A DNA stretch of 64,000 bases from Eledone cirrhosa (lineage: Eukaryota; Mollusca; Cephalopoda; Octopoda; Eledonidae), in assembly GCA_964016885.1 (NCBI GenBank), contig OZ024748.1, positions 26,357,515 to 26,421,514 on the forward strand. The letters run 5' to 3'. Below the pieces are notes generated by a model, which did no database searches, was not told the DNA's origin, and saw only the letters and a list, made by a program, of their open reading frames with translations. Shown here piece after piece: positions 45,001-60,000 of the stretch; position 1 is the stretch's first letter; each line of letters begins with the position of its first letter. Position numbers and translations under genes: made by a program.

Positions 45001-48000
45001 CTCCTGAAGAAACAACTCTGTCTACTCAGGTAGAGGACATCGAAAGGGTGCCACCAACACAAGTTGCTAGCACAATGCATACATCACCTGAAACAACAGT
45101 TGTTTCATCTCCAGAACACACCTCTATAACACCTACAGATGAACTCACTAGTATTGAATATACAACTGAGACATCAACTGAAAAACCACTACCTATAAAG
45201 ACACCTACAAGCACAGCAGAAAAGATCACTGAAACTAGAACAGACACAACAGCAACAACATCACAGCTTCCTTCAACAAGTGAAATCCATATAGAAACTC
45301 CTAAATCTACTTCTGAACTGCCTCATATAACTGACATTGAAACAAGTACAGTGGAAAGAACAACACAAATTACAGATATTGAAACTGAACGCACAACTCA
45401 GACAGAAATTACACCACAACTAACAACATCTCCTGAAGAAACAACTCTGTCTACTCAGGTAGAGGACATCGAAAGGGTGACACCAACACAAGTTGCTAGT
45501 ACAATGCATACATCACCTGAAACAACAGTTGTTTCATCTCCAGAACACACCTCTATAACACCTACAGATGAACTTACTAGTATTGAATATACAACTGAGA
45601 CATCAACTGAAAAACCACTACCTATAAAGACACCTACAAGCACAGCAGAAAAGATAACTGAAACTATAATAGACACAACAGCAACAACATCACAGCTTCC
45701 TTCAGCAAGTGAAATCCATATAGAAACTCCTAAATCTACTTCTGAACAGCCTCATATAACAGACATTGAAACAAGTACAATGGAAAGAACAACACAAATT
45801 ACAGATATTGAAACTGAACGCACAACTCAGACAGAAATTACACCACAACTAACAACATCTCCTGAAGAAACAACTCTGTCTACTCAGGGAGAGGACATTG
45901 AAAAGGTGACACCAACACAAGTTGCTAGCACAATGCATACATCACCTAAAACAACAGTTGTTTCGTCTCCAGAACACACCTCTATAACACCTACAGATGA
46001 ATTTACTAGTATTGAATATACAACTGAGACATCAACTGAAAAACCATTACCTATAAAGACACCTACAAGCACAGCTGAAAAGATCACTGAAACTATAATA
46101 GACACAACAGCAACAACATCACAGCTTCCTTCAACAAGTGAAATCCATATAGAAACTCCTAAATCTACTTCTGAACTGCCTCATATAACAGACATTGAAA
46201 CAAGTACAATGGAAAGAACAACACAAATTACAGATATTGAAACTGAACGCACAACTCAGACAGAATTTACACCACAACTAACAACATCTCCTGAAGAAAC
46301 AACTCTGTCTACTCAGGTAGAGGACATCGAAAAGGTGACACCAACACAAGTTGCTAGCACAATGCATACATCACCTGAAAGAACAGTTGTTTCATCTCCA
46401 GAACACACCTCTATAACACCTACAGATGAACTTACTAGTATTGAATATACAACTGAGACATCAACTGAAAAACCACTACCTATAAAGACACCTACAAGCA
46501 CAGCTGAAAAGATCACTGAAACTATAATAGACACAACAGCAACAACATCACAGCTTCCTTCAGCAAGTGAAATCCATATAGAAACTCCTAAATCTACTTC
46601 TGAACAGCCTCATATAACAGACATTGAAACAAGTACAATGGAAAGAACAACACAAATTACAGATATTGAAACTGAACGCACAACTCAGACAGAAATTACA
46701 CCACAACTAACAACATCTCCTGAAGAAACAACTCTGTCTACTCAGGTAGAGGACATTGAAAAGGTGACACCAACACAAGTTGCTAGCACAATGCATACAT
46801 CACCTGAAACAACAGTTGTTTCATCTCCAGAACACACCTCTTTGACACCTACAGATGAACTTACTAGTATTGAATATTCAACTGAGACATCAACTAAAAA
46901 ACCACTACCTATAAAGACACCTACAAGCACAGCAGAAAAGATCAATGAAACTAGAACAGACACAACAGCAACAACATCACAGCTTCCTTCAACAAGTGAA
47001 ATCCATATAGAAACTCCTAAATCTACATCTGAACTGCCTCATATAACTGACATTGAAACAAGTACAGTGGAAAGAACAACACAAATTACAGATATTGAAA
47101 CTGAACGCACAACTCAGACAGAAATTACACCACAACTAACAACATCTCCTGAAGAAACAACTCTGTCTACTCAGGTAGAGGACATCGAAAAGGTGACACC
47201 AACACAAGTTGTTAGCACAATGCATACATCACCTGAAACGACAGTTGTTTCATCTCCAGAACACACCTCTATAACACCTACAGATGAACTTACTAGTATT
47301 GAATATACAACTGAGACATCAACTGAAAAACCACTACCTATCAAGACACCTACAAGCACAGCAGAAAAGATCACTGAAACTAGAACAGACACAACAGCAA
47401 CAACGTCACAGCGTCCTTCAACAAGTGAAATCCATATAGAAACTCCTAAATCTACTTCTGAACTGCCTCATATAACTGACATTGAAACAAGTACAGTGCA
47501 AAGAACAACACAAGTTACAGATATTGAAACTGAGCGCACAACTCAGACAGAAATTACACCACAACAAACAACATCTGAAGAAACAACACTGTCTACTCAG
47601 GTAGAGGACATCGTAAAGGTGACACCAACACAAGTTGCTAGCACAATGCATACATCACCTGAAACAACAGTTGTTTCATCTCCAGAAATCACCTCTATAA
47701 CACCTACAGATGAACTTACTAGTATTGAATATACAACTGTGACATCAACTCAAAAACCACTACCTATAAAGACACCTACAAGCACAGCTGAAAAGATCAC
47801 TGAAACTATAACAGACACAACAGCAACAACATCACAGCTTCTTTCAACAAGTGAAACCCATATAGAAACTCCTAAATCTACTTCTGAACTGCCTCATATA
47901 ACTGACATTGAAACAAGTACAGTGGAAAGAACAACACAAATTACAGATATTGAAACTGAACGCACAACTCAGACAGAAATTACACCACAACTAACAACAT

Positions 48001-51000
48001 CTCCTGAAGAAACAACTCTGTCTACTCAGGTAGAGGACATCGAAAGGGTGCCACCAACACAAGTTGCTAGCACAATGCATACATCACCTGAAACAACAGT
48101 TGTTTCATCTCCAGAACACACCTCTATAACACCTACAGATGAACTTACTAGTATTGAATATACAACTGAGACATCAACTGAAAAACCACTACCTATCAAG
48201 ACACCTACAAGCACAGCAGAAAAGATCACTGAAACTAGAACAGACACAACAGCAACAACATCACAGCTTCCTTCAACAAGTGAAATCCATATAGAAACTC
48301 CTAAATCTACTTCTGAACTGCCTCATATAACAGACATTGAAACAAGTACAATGGAAAGAACAACACAAATTACAGATCTTGAAACTGAACGCACAACTCA
48401 GACAGAAATTACACCACAACTAACAACATCTCCTGAAGAAACAACTCTGTCTACTCAGGTAGAGGACATCGAAAAGGTGACACCAACACAAGTTGCTAGC
48501 ACAATGCATACATCACCTGAAACAACAGTTGTTTCATCTCCAGAACACACCTCTATAACACCTACAGATGAACTTACTAGTATTGAATATACAACTGAGA
48601 CATCAACTGAAAAACCACTACCTATAAAGACACCTACAAGCACAGCTGAAAAGATCACTGAAACTATAACAGACACAACAGCAACAACATCACAGCTTCC
48701 TTCAACAAGTGAAATCCATATAGAAACTCCTAAATCTACTTCTGAACTGCCTCATATAACTGACATTGAAACAAGTACAGTGGAAAGAACAACACAAATT
48801 ACAGATATTGAAACTGAACGCACAACTCAGACAGAAATTACACCACAACTAACGACATCTCCTGAAGAAACAACTCTGTCTACTGAGGTAGAGGACATCG
48901 AAAAGGTGACACCAACACAAGTTGCTAGCACAATGCATACATCACCTGAAACGACAGTTGTTTCATCTCCAGAACACACCTCTATAACACCTACAGATGA
49001 ACTTACTAGTATTGAATATACAACTGAGACATCAACTGAAAAACCACTACCTATCAAGACACCTACAAGCTCAGCAGAAAAGATCACTGAAACTAGAACA
49101 GACACAACAGCAACAACATCACAGCTTCCTTCAACAAGTGAAATCCATATAGAAACTCCTAAATCTACTTCTGAACTGCCTCATATAACTGACATTGAAA
49201 CAAGTACAGTGGAAAGAACAACACAAATTACAGATATTGAAACTGAACGCACAACTCAGACAGAAATTACACCACAACTAACAACATCTCCTGAAGAAAC
49301 AACGCTGTCTACTCAGGTAGAGGACATCGAAAGGGTGACACCAACACAAGTTGCTAGCACAATGCATACATCACCTGAAAGAAAAGTTGTTTCATCTCCT
49401 GAACACACCTCTATAACACCTACAGATGAACTTACTAGTATTGAATATACAACTGTGACATCAACTGAAAAACCACTACCTATAAAGACACCTACAAGCA
49501 CAGCTGAAAAGATCACTGAAACTATAACAGACACAACAGCAAGAACATCACAGCTTCCTTCAACAAGTGAAATCCATATAGAAACTCCTAAATCTACTTC
49601 TGAACTGCCTCATATAACAGACATTGAAACAAGTAGAATGGAAAGAACAACACAAATTACAGATATTGAAACTGAACACACAACTCAGACAGAAATTACA
49701 CCACAACTAACAACATCTCCTGAAGAAACAACTCTGTCTACTCAGGGAGAGGACATTGAAAAGGTGACACCAACACAAGTTGCTAGCACAATGCATACAT
49801 CACCTAAAACAACAGTTGTTTCGTCTCCAGAACACACCTCTATAACACCTACAGATGAATTTACTAGTATTGAATATACAACTGAGACATCAACTGAAAA
49901 ACCATTACCTATAAAGACACCTACAAGCACAGCTGAAAAGATCACTGAAACTATAATAGACACAACAGCAACAACATCACAGCTTCCTTCAACAAGTGAA
50001 ATCCATATAGAAACTCCTAAATCTACTTCTGAACTGCCTCATATAACAGACATTGAAACAAGTACAATGGAAAGAACAACACAAATTACAGATATTGAAA
50101 CTGAACGCACAACTCAGACAGAATTTACACCACAACTAACAACATCTCCTGAAGAAACAACTCTGTCTACTCAGGTAGAGGACATCGAAAAGGTGACACC
50201 AACACAAGTTGCTAGCACAATGCATACATCACCTGAAACAACAGTTGTTTCATCTCCAGAACACACCTCTTTGACACCTACAGATGAACTTACTAGTATT
50301 GAATATTCAACTGAGACATCAACTAAAAAACCACTACCTATAAAGACACCTACAAGCACAGCAGAAAAGATCAATGAAACTAGAACAGACACAACAGCAA
50401 CAACATCACAGCTTCCTTCAACAAGTGAAATCCATATAGAAACTCCTAAATCTACATCTGAACTGCCTCATATAACTGACATTGAAACAAGTACAGTGGA
50501 AAGAACAACACAAATTACAGATATTGAAACTGAACGCACAACTCAGACAGAAATTACACCACAACTAACAACATCTCCTGAAGAAACAACTCTGTCTACT
50601 CAGGTAGAGGACATCGAAAAGGTGACACCAACACAAGTTGTTAGCACAATGCATACATCACCTGAAACGACAGTTGTTTCATCTCCAGAACACACCTCTA
50701 TAACACCTACAGATGAACTTACTAGTATTGAATATACAACTGAGACATCAACTGAAAAACCACTACCTATCAAGACACCTACAAGCACAGCAGAAAAGAT
50801 CACTGAAACTAGAACAGACACAACAGCAACAACGTCACAGCGTCCTTCAACAAGTGAAATCCATATAGAAACTCCTAAATCTACTTCTGAACTGCCTCAT
50901 ATAACTGACATTGAAACAAGTACAGTGCAAAGAACAACACAAGTTACAGATATTGAAACTGAGCGCACAACTCAGACAGAAATTACACCACAACAAACAA

Positions 51001-54000
51001 CATCTGAAGAAACAACACTGTCTACTCAGGTAGAGGACATCGTAAAGGTGACACCAACACAAGTTGCTAGCACAATGCATACATCACCTGAAACAACAGT
51101 TGTTTCATCTCCAGAAATCACCTCTATAACACCTACAGATGAACTTACTAGTATTGAATATACAACTGTGACATCAACTCAAAAACCACTACCTATAAAG
51201 ACACCTACAAGCACAGCTGAAAAGATCACTGAAACTATAACAGACACAACAGCAACAACATCACAGCTTCTTTCAACAAGTGAAACCCATATAGAAACTC
51301 CTAAATCTACTTCTGAACTGCCTCATATAACTGACATTGAAACAAGTACAGTGGAAAGAACAACACAAATTACAGATATTGAAACTGAACGCACAACTCA
51401 GACAGAAATTACACCACAACTAACAACATCTCCTGAAGAAACAACTCTGTCTACTCAGGTAGAGGACATCGAAAGGGTGACACCAACACAAGTTGCTAGC
51501 ACAATGCATACATCACCTGAAACAACAGTTGTTTCATCTCCAGAACACACCTCTATAACACCTACAGATGAACTTACTAGTATTGAATATACAACTGAGA
51601 CATCAACTCAAAAACCACTACCTATAAAGACACCTACAAGCACAGCTGAAAAGATCACTGAAACTATAACAGACACAACAGCAACAACAACACAGCTTCC
51701 TTCAACAAGTGTAATCCATATAGAAACTCCTAAATCTACTTCTGAACTGCCTCATATAACTGACATTGAAACAAGTACAGTGGAAAGAACAACACAAATT
51801 ACAGATATTGAAACTGAACGCACAACTCAGACAGAAATTACACCACAACTAACAACATCTCCTGAAGAAACAACTCTGTCTACTCAGGTAGAGGACATCG
51901 AAAGGGTGCCACCAACACAAGTTGCTAGCACAATGCATACATCACCTGAAACAACAGTTGTTTCATCTCCAGAACACACCTCTATAACACCTACAGATGA
52001 ACTCACTAGTATTGAATATACAACTGAGACATCAACTGAAAAACCACTACCTATCAAGACACCTACAAGCACAGCAGAAAAGATAACTGAAACTATAATA
52101 GACACAACAGCAACAACATCACAGCTTCCTTCAACAAGTGAAATCCATATAGAAACTCCTAAATCTAGTTCTGAACTGCCTCATATAACAGACATTGAAA
52201 CAAGTACAATGGAAAGAACAACACAAATTACAGATATTGAAACTGAACGCACAACTCAGACAGAAATTACACCACAACTAACAACATCTCCTGAAGAAAC
52301 AACTCTGTCTACTCAGGTAGAGGACATTGAAAAGGTGACACCAACACAAGTTGCTAGCACAATGCATACATCACCTGAAACAACAGTTGTTTCATCTCCA
52401 GAACACACCTCTTTGACACCTACAGATGAACTTACTAGTATTGAATATTCAACTGAGACATCAACTGAAATACCACTACCTATCAGGACACCTACAAGCA
52501 CAGCAGAAAAGATCAATGAAACTAGAACAGACACAACAGCAACAACATCACAGCTTCCTTCAACAAGTGAAATCCATATAGAAACTCCTAAATCTACTTC
52601 TGAACTGCCTCATATAACTGAAATTGAAACAAGTACAGTGGAAAGAACAACACAAATTACAGATATTGAAACTGAACGCACAACTCAGACAGAAATTACA
52701 CCACAACTAACAACATCTCCTGAAGAAACAACTCTGTCTACTCAGGTAGAGGACATCGAAAAGGTGACACCAACACAAGTTGTTAGCACAATGCATACAT
52801 CACCTGAAACGACAGTTGTTTCATCTCCAGAACACACCTCTATAACACCTACAGATGAACTTACTAGTATTGAATATACAACTGAGACATCAACTGAAAA
52901 ACCACTACCTATAAAGACACCTACAAGCACAGCAGAAAAGATCACTGAAACTAGAACAGACACAACAGCAACAACATCACAGCTTCCTTCAACAAGTGAA
53001 ATCCATATAGAAACTCCTAAATCAACTTCTGAACAGCCTCATATAACAGACATTGAAACAAGTACAATGGAAAGAACAACACAAATTACAGATATTGAAA
53101 CTGAACGCACAACTCAGACTGAAATTACACCACAACTAACAACATCTCCTGAAGAAACAACTCTGTCTACTCAGGTAGAGGACATCGAAAGGGTGACACC
53201 AACACAAGTTGCTAGTACAATGCATACATCACCTGAAACAACAGTTGTTTCATTTCCAGAACACACCTCTATAACACCTACAGATGAACTTACTAGTATT
53301 GAATATACAACTGAGACATCAACTGAAAAACCACTACCTATAAAGACACCTACAAGCACAGCAGAAAAGATAACTGAAACTATAATAGACACAACAGCAA
53401 CAACATCACAGCTTCCTTCAACAAGTGAAATCCATATAGAAACTCCTAAATCTACTTCTGAACTGCCTCATATAACAGACATTGAAACAAGTACAATGGA
53501 AAGAACAACACAAATTACAGATATTGAAACTGATCGCACAACTCAGACAGAAATTACACCACAACTAACAACATCTCCTGAAGAAACAACTCTGTCTACT
53601 CAGGTAGAGGACATTGAAAAGGTGACACCAACACAAGTTGCTAGCACAATGCATACATCACCTGAAACAACAGTTGTTTCATCTCCAGAACACACCTCTT
53701 TGACACCTACAGATGAACTTACTAGTATTGAATATTCAACTGAGACATCAACTGAAAAACCACTACCTATCAGGACACCTACAAGCACAGCAGAAAAGAT
53801 CAATGAAACTAGAACAGACACAACAGCAACAACATTACAGCTTCCTTCAACAAGTGAAATCCATATAGAAACTCCTAAATCTACTTCTGAACTGCCTCAT
53901 ATAACTGACATTGAAACAAGTACAGTGGAACGAACAACACAAGTTACAGATATTGAAACTGAGCGCACAACTCAGACAGAAATTACACCACAACAAACAA

Positions 54001-57000
54001 CATCTGAAGAAACAACACTGTCTACTCAAGTAGAGGACATCGTAAAGGTGACACCAACACAAGTTGCTAGCACAATGCATACATCACCTGAAACAACAGT
54101 TGTTTCATCTCCAGAAATCACCTCTATAACACCTACAGATGAACTTACTAGTATTGAATATACAACTGTGACATCAACTGAAAAACCACTACCTATAAAG
54201 ACACCTACAAGCACAGCTGAAAAGATCACTGAAACTATAACAGACACAACAGCAAGAACATCACAGCTTCCTTCAACAAGTGAAATCCATATAGAAAATC
54301 CTAAATCTACTTCTGAACAGCCTCATATAACTGACATTGAAACAAGTACAGTGGAAAGAACAACACAAATTACAGATATTGAAACTGAACGCACAACTCA
54401 GACAGAAATTACACCACAACTAACAACATCTCCTGAAGAAACAACTCTGTCTACTCAGGTAGAGGACATTGAAAAGGTGACACCAACACAAGTTGCTAGC
54501 ACAATGCATACATCACCTGAAACAACAGTTGTTTCATCTCCAGAACACACCTCTTTGACACCTACAGATGAACTTACTAGTATTGAATATTCAACTGAGA
54601 CATCAACTAAAAAACCACTACCTATAAAGACACCTACAAGCACAGCAGAAAAGATCAATGAAACTAGAACAGACACAACAGCAACAACATCACAGCTTCC
54701 TTCAACAAGTGAAATCCATATAGAAACTCCTAAATCTACATCTGAACTGCCTCATATAACTGACATTGAAACAAGTACAGTGGAAAGAACAACACAAATT
54801 ACAGATATTGAAACTGAACGCACAACTCAGACAGAAATTACACCACAACTAACAACATCTCCTGAAGAAACAACTCTGTCTACTCAGGTAGAGGACATCG
54901 AAAAGGTGACACCAACACAAGTTGTTAGCACAATGCATACATCACCTGAAACGACAGTTGTTTCATCTCCAGAACACACCTCTATAACACCTACAGATGA
55001 ACTTACTAGTATTGAATATACAACTGAGACATCAACTGAAAAACCACTACCTATCAAGACACCTACAAGCACAGCAGAAAAGATCACTGAAACTAGAACA
55101 GACACAACAGCAACAACGTCACAGCGTCCTTCAACAAGTGAAATCCATATAGAAACTCCTAAATCTACTTCTGAACTGCCTCATATAACTGACATTGAAA
55201 CAAGTACAGTGCAAAGAACAACACAAGTTACAGATATTGAAACTGAGCGCACAACTCAGACAGAAATTACACCACAACAAACAACATCTGAAGAAACAAC
55301 ACTGTCTACTCAGGTAGAGGACATCGTAAAGGTGACACCAACACAAGTTGCTAGCACAATGCATACATCACCTGAAACAACAGTTGTTTCATCTCCAGAA
55401 ATCACCTCTATAACACCTACAGATGAACTTACTAGTATTGAATATACAACTGTGACATCAACTCAAAAACCACTACCTATAAAGACACCTACAAGCACAG
55501 CTGAAAAGATCACTGAAACTATAACAGACACAACAGCAACAACATCACAGCTTCTTTCAACAAGTGAAACCCATATAGAAACTCCTAAATCTACTTCTGA
55601 ACTGCCTCATATAACTGACATTGAAACAAGTACAGTGGAAAGAACAACACAAATTACAGATATTGAAACTGAACGCACAACTCAGACAGAAATTACACCA
55701 CAACTAACAACATCTCCTGAAGAAACAACTCTGTCTACTCAGGTAGAGGACATCGAAAGGGTGCCACCAACACAAGTTGCTAGCACAATGCATACATCAC
55801 CTGAAACAACAGTTGTTTCATCTCCAGAACACACCTCTATAACACCTACAGATGAACTCACTAGTATTGAATATACAACTGAGACATCAACTGAAAAACC
55901 ACTACCTATCAAGACACCTACAAGCACAGCAGAAAAGATAACTGAAACTATAATAGACACAACAGCAACAACATCACAGCTTCCTTCAACAAGTGAAATC
56001 CATATAGAAACTCCTAAATCTAGTTCTGAACTGCCTCATATAACAGACATTGAAACAAGTACAATGGAAAGAACAACACAAATTACAGATATTGAAACTG
56101 AACGCACAACTCAGACAGAAATTACACCACAACTAACAACATCTCCTGAAGAAACAACTCTGTCTACTCAGGTAGAGGACATTGAAAAGGTGACACCAAC
56201 ACAAGTTGCTAGCACAATGCATACATCACCTGAAACAACAGTTGTTTCATCTCCAGAACACACCTCTTTGACACCTACAGATGAACTTACTAGTATTGAA
56301 TATTCAACTGAGACATCAACTGAAATACCACTACCTATCAGGACACCTACAAGCACAGCAGAAAAGATCAATGAAACTAGAACAGACACAACAGCAACAA
56401 CATCACAGCTTCCTTCAACAAGTGAAATCCATATAGAAACTCCTAAATCTACTTCTGAACTGCCTCATATAACTGAAATTGAAACAAGTACAGTGGAAAG
56501 AACAACACAAATTACAGATATTGAAACTGAACGCACAACTCAGACAGAAATTACACCACAACTAACAACATCTCCTGAAGAAACAACTCTGTCTACTCAG
56601 GTAGAGGACATCGAAAAGGTGACACCAACACAAGTTGTTAGCACAATGCATACATTACCTGAAACGACAGTTGTTTCATCTCCAGAACACACCTCTATAA
56701 CACCTACAGATGAACTTACTAGTATTGAATATACAACTGAGACATCAACTGAAAAACCACTACCTATAAAGACACCTACAAGCACAGCAGAAAAGATCAC
56801 TGAAACTAGAACAGACACAACAGCAACAACATCACAGCTTCCTTCAACAAGTGAAATCCATATAGAAACTCCTAAATCAACTTCTGAACAGCCTCATATA
56901 ACAGACATTGAAACAAGTACAATGGAAAGAACAACACAAATTACAGATATTGAAACTGAACGCACAACTCAGACTGAAATTACACCACAACTAACAACAT

Positions 57001-60000
57001 CTCCTGAAGAAACAACTCTGTCTACTCAGGTAGAGGACATCGAAAGGGTGACACCAACACAAGTTGCTAGTACAATGCATACATCACCTGAAACAACAGT
57101 TGTTTCATCTCCAGAACACACCTCTATAACACCTACAGATGAACTTACTAGTATTGAATATACAACTGAGACATCAACTGAAAAACCACTACCTATAAAG
57201 ACACCTACAAGCACAGCAGAAAAGATAACTGAAACTATAATAGACACAACAGCAACAACATCACAGCTTCCTTCAACAAGTGAAATCCATATAGAAACTC
57301 CTAAATCTACTTCTGAACTGCCTCATATAACAGACATTGAAACAAGTACAATGGAAAGAACAACACAAATTACAGATATTGAAACTGAACGCACAACTCA
57401 GACAGAAATTACACCACAACTAACAACATCTCCTGAAGAAACAACTCTGTCTACTCAGGTAGAGGACATTGAAAAGGTGACACCAACACAAGTTGCTAGC
57501 ACAATGCATACATCACCTGAAACAACAGTTGTTTCATCTCCAGAACACACCTCTTTGACACCTACAGATGAACTTACTAGTATTGAATATTCAACTGAGA
57601 CATCAACTAAAAAACCACTACCTATAAAGACACCTACAAGCACAGCAGAAAAGATCAATGAAACTAGAACAGACACAACAGCAACAACATCACAGCTTCC
57701 TTCAACAAGTGAAATCCATATAGAAACTCCTAAATCTACATCTGAACTGCCTCATATAACTGACATTGAAACAAGTACAGTGGAAAGAACAACACAAATT
57801 ACAGATATTGAAACTGAACGCACAACTCAGACAGAAATTACACCACAACTAACAACATCTCCTGAAGAAACAACTCTGTCTACTCAGGTAGAGGACATCG
57901 AAAAGGTGACACCAACACAAGTTGTTAGCACAATGCATACATCACCTGAAACGACAGTTGTTTCATCTCCAGAACACACCTCTATAACACCTACAGATGA
58001 ACTTACTAGTATTGAATATACAACTGAGACATCAACTGAAAAACCACTACCTATCAAGACACCTACAAGCACAGCAGAAAAGATCACTGAAACTAGAACA
58101 GACACAACAGCAACAACGTCACAGCGTCCTTCAACAAGTGAAATCCATATAGAAACTCCTAAATCTACTTCTGAACTGCCTCATATAACTGACATTGAAA
58201 CAAGTACAGTGCAAAGAACAACACAAGTTACAGATATTGAAACTGAGCGCACAACTCAGACAGAAATTACACCACAACAAACAACATCTGAAGAAACAAC
58301 ACTGTCTACTCAGGTAGAGGACATCGTAAAGGTGACACCAACACAAGTTGCTAGCACAATGCATACATCACCTGAAACAACAGTTGTTTCATCTCCAGAA
58401 ATCACCTCTATAACACCTACAGATGAACTTACTAGTATTGAATATACAACTGTGACATCAACTCAAAAACCACTACCTATAAAGACACCTACAAGCACAG
58501 CTGAAAAGATCACTGAAACTATAACAGACACAACAGCAACAACATCACAGCTTCTTTCAACAAGTGAAACCCATATAGAAACTCCTAAATCTACTTCTGA
58601 ACTGCCTCATATAACTGACATTGAAACAAGTACAGTGGAAAGAACAACACAAATTACAGATATTGAAACTGAACGCACAACTCAGACAGAAATTACACCA
58701 CAACTAACAACATCTCCTGAAGAAACAACTCTGTCTACTCAGGTAGAGGACATCGAAAGGGTGCCACCAACACAAGTTGCTAGCACAATGCATACATCAC
58801 CTGAAACAACAGTTGTTTCATCTCCAGAACACACCTCTATAACACCTACAGATGAACTCACTAGTATTGAATATACAACTGAGACATCAACTGAAAAACC
58901 ACTACCTATCAAGACACCTACAAGCACAGCAGAAAAGATAACTGAAACTATAATAGACACAACAGCAACAACATCACAGCTTCCTTCAACAAGTGAAATC
59001 CATATAGAAACTCCTAAATCTAGTTCTGAACTGCCTCATATAACAGACATTGAAACAAGTACAATGGAAAGAACAACACAAATTACAGATATTGAAACTG
59101 AACGCACAACTCAGACAGAAATTACACCACAACTAACAACATCTCCTGAAGAAACAACTCTGTCTACTCAGGTAGAGGACATTGAAAAGGTGACACCAAC
59201 ACAAGTTGCTAGCACAATGCATACATCACCTGAAACAACAGTTGTTTCATCTCCAGAACACACCTCTTTGACACCTACAGATGAACTTACTAGTATTGAA
59301 TATTCAACTGAGACATCAACTGAAATACCACTACCTATCAGGACACCTACAAGCACAGCAGAAAAGATCAATGAAACTAGAACAGACACAACAGCAACAA
59401 CATCACAGCTTCCTTCAACAAGTGAAATCCATATAGAAACTCCTAAATCTACTTCTGAACTGCCTCATATAACTGAAATTGAAACAAGTACAGTGGAAAG
59501 AACAACACAAATTACAGATATTGAAACTGAACGCACAACTCAGACAGAAATTACACCACAACTAACAACATCTCCTGAAGAAACAACTCTGTCTACTCAG
59601 GTAGAGGACATCGAAAAGGTGACACCAACACAAGTTGTTAGCACAATGCATACATTACCTGAAACGACAGTTGTTTCATCTCCAGAACACACCTCTATAA
59701 CACCTACAGATGAACTTACTAGTATTGAATATACAACTGAGACATCAACTGAAAAACCACTACCTATAAAGACACCTACAAGCACAGCAGAAAAGATCAC
59801 TGAAACTAGAACAGACACAACAGCAACAACATCACAGCTTCCTTCAACAAGTGAAATCCATATAGAAACTCCTAAATCAACTTCTGAACAGCCTCATATA
59901 ACAGACATTGAAACAAGTACAATGGAAAGAACAACACAAATTACAGATATTGAAACTGAACGCACAACTCAGACTGAAATTACACCACAACTAACAACAT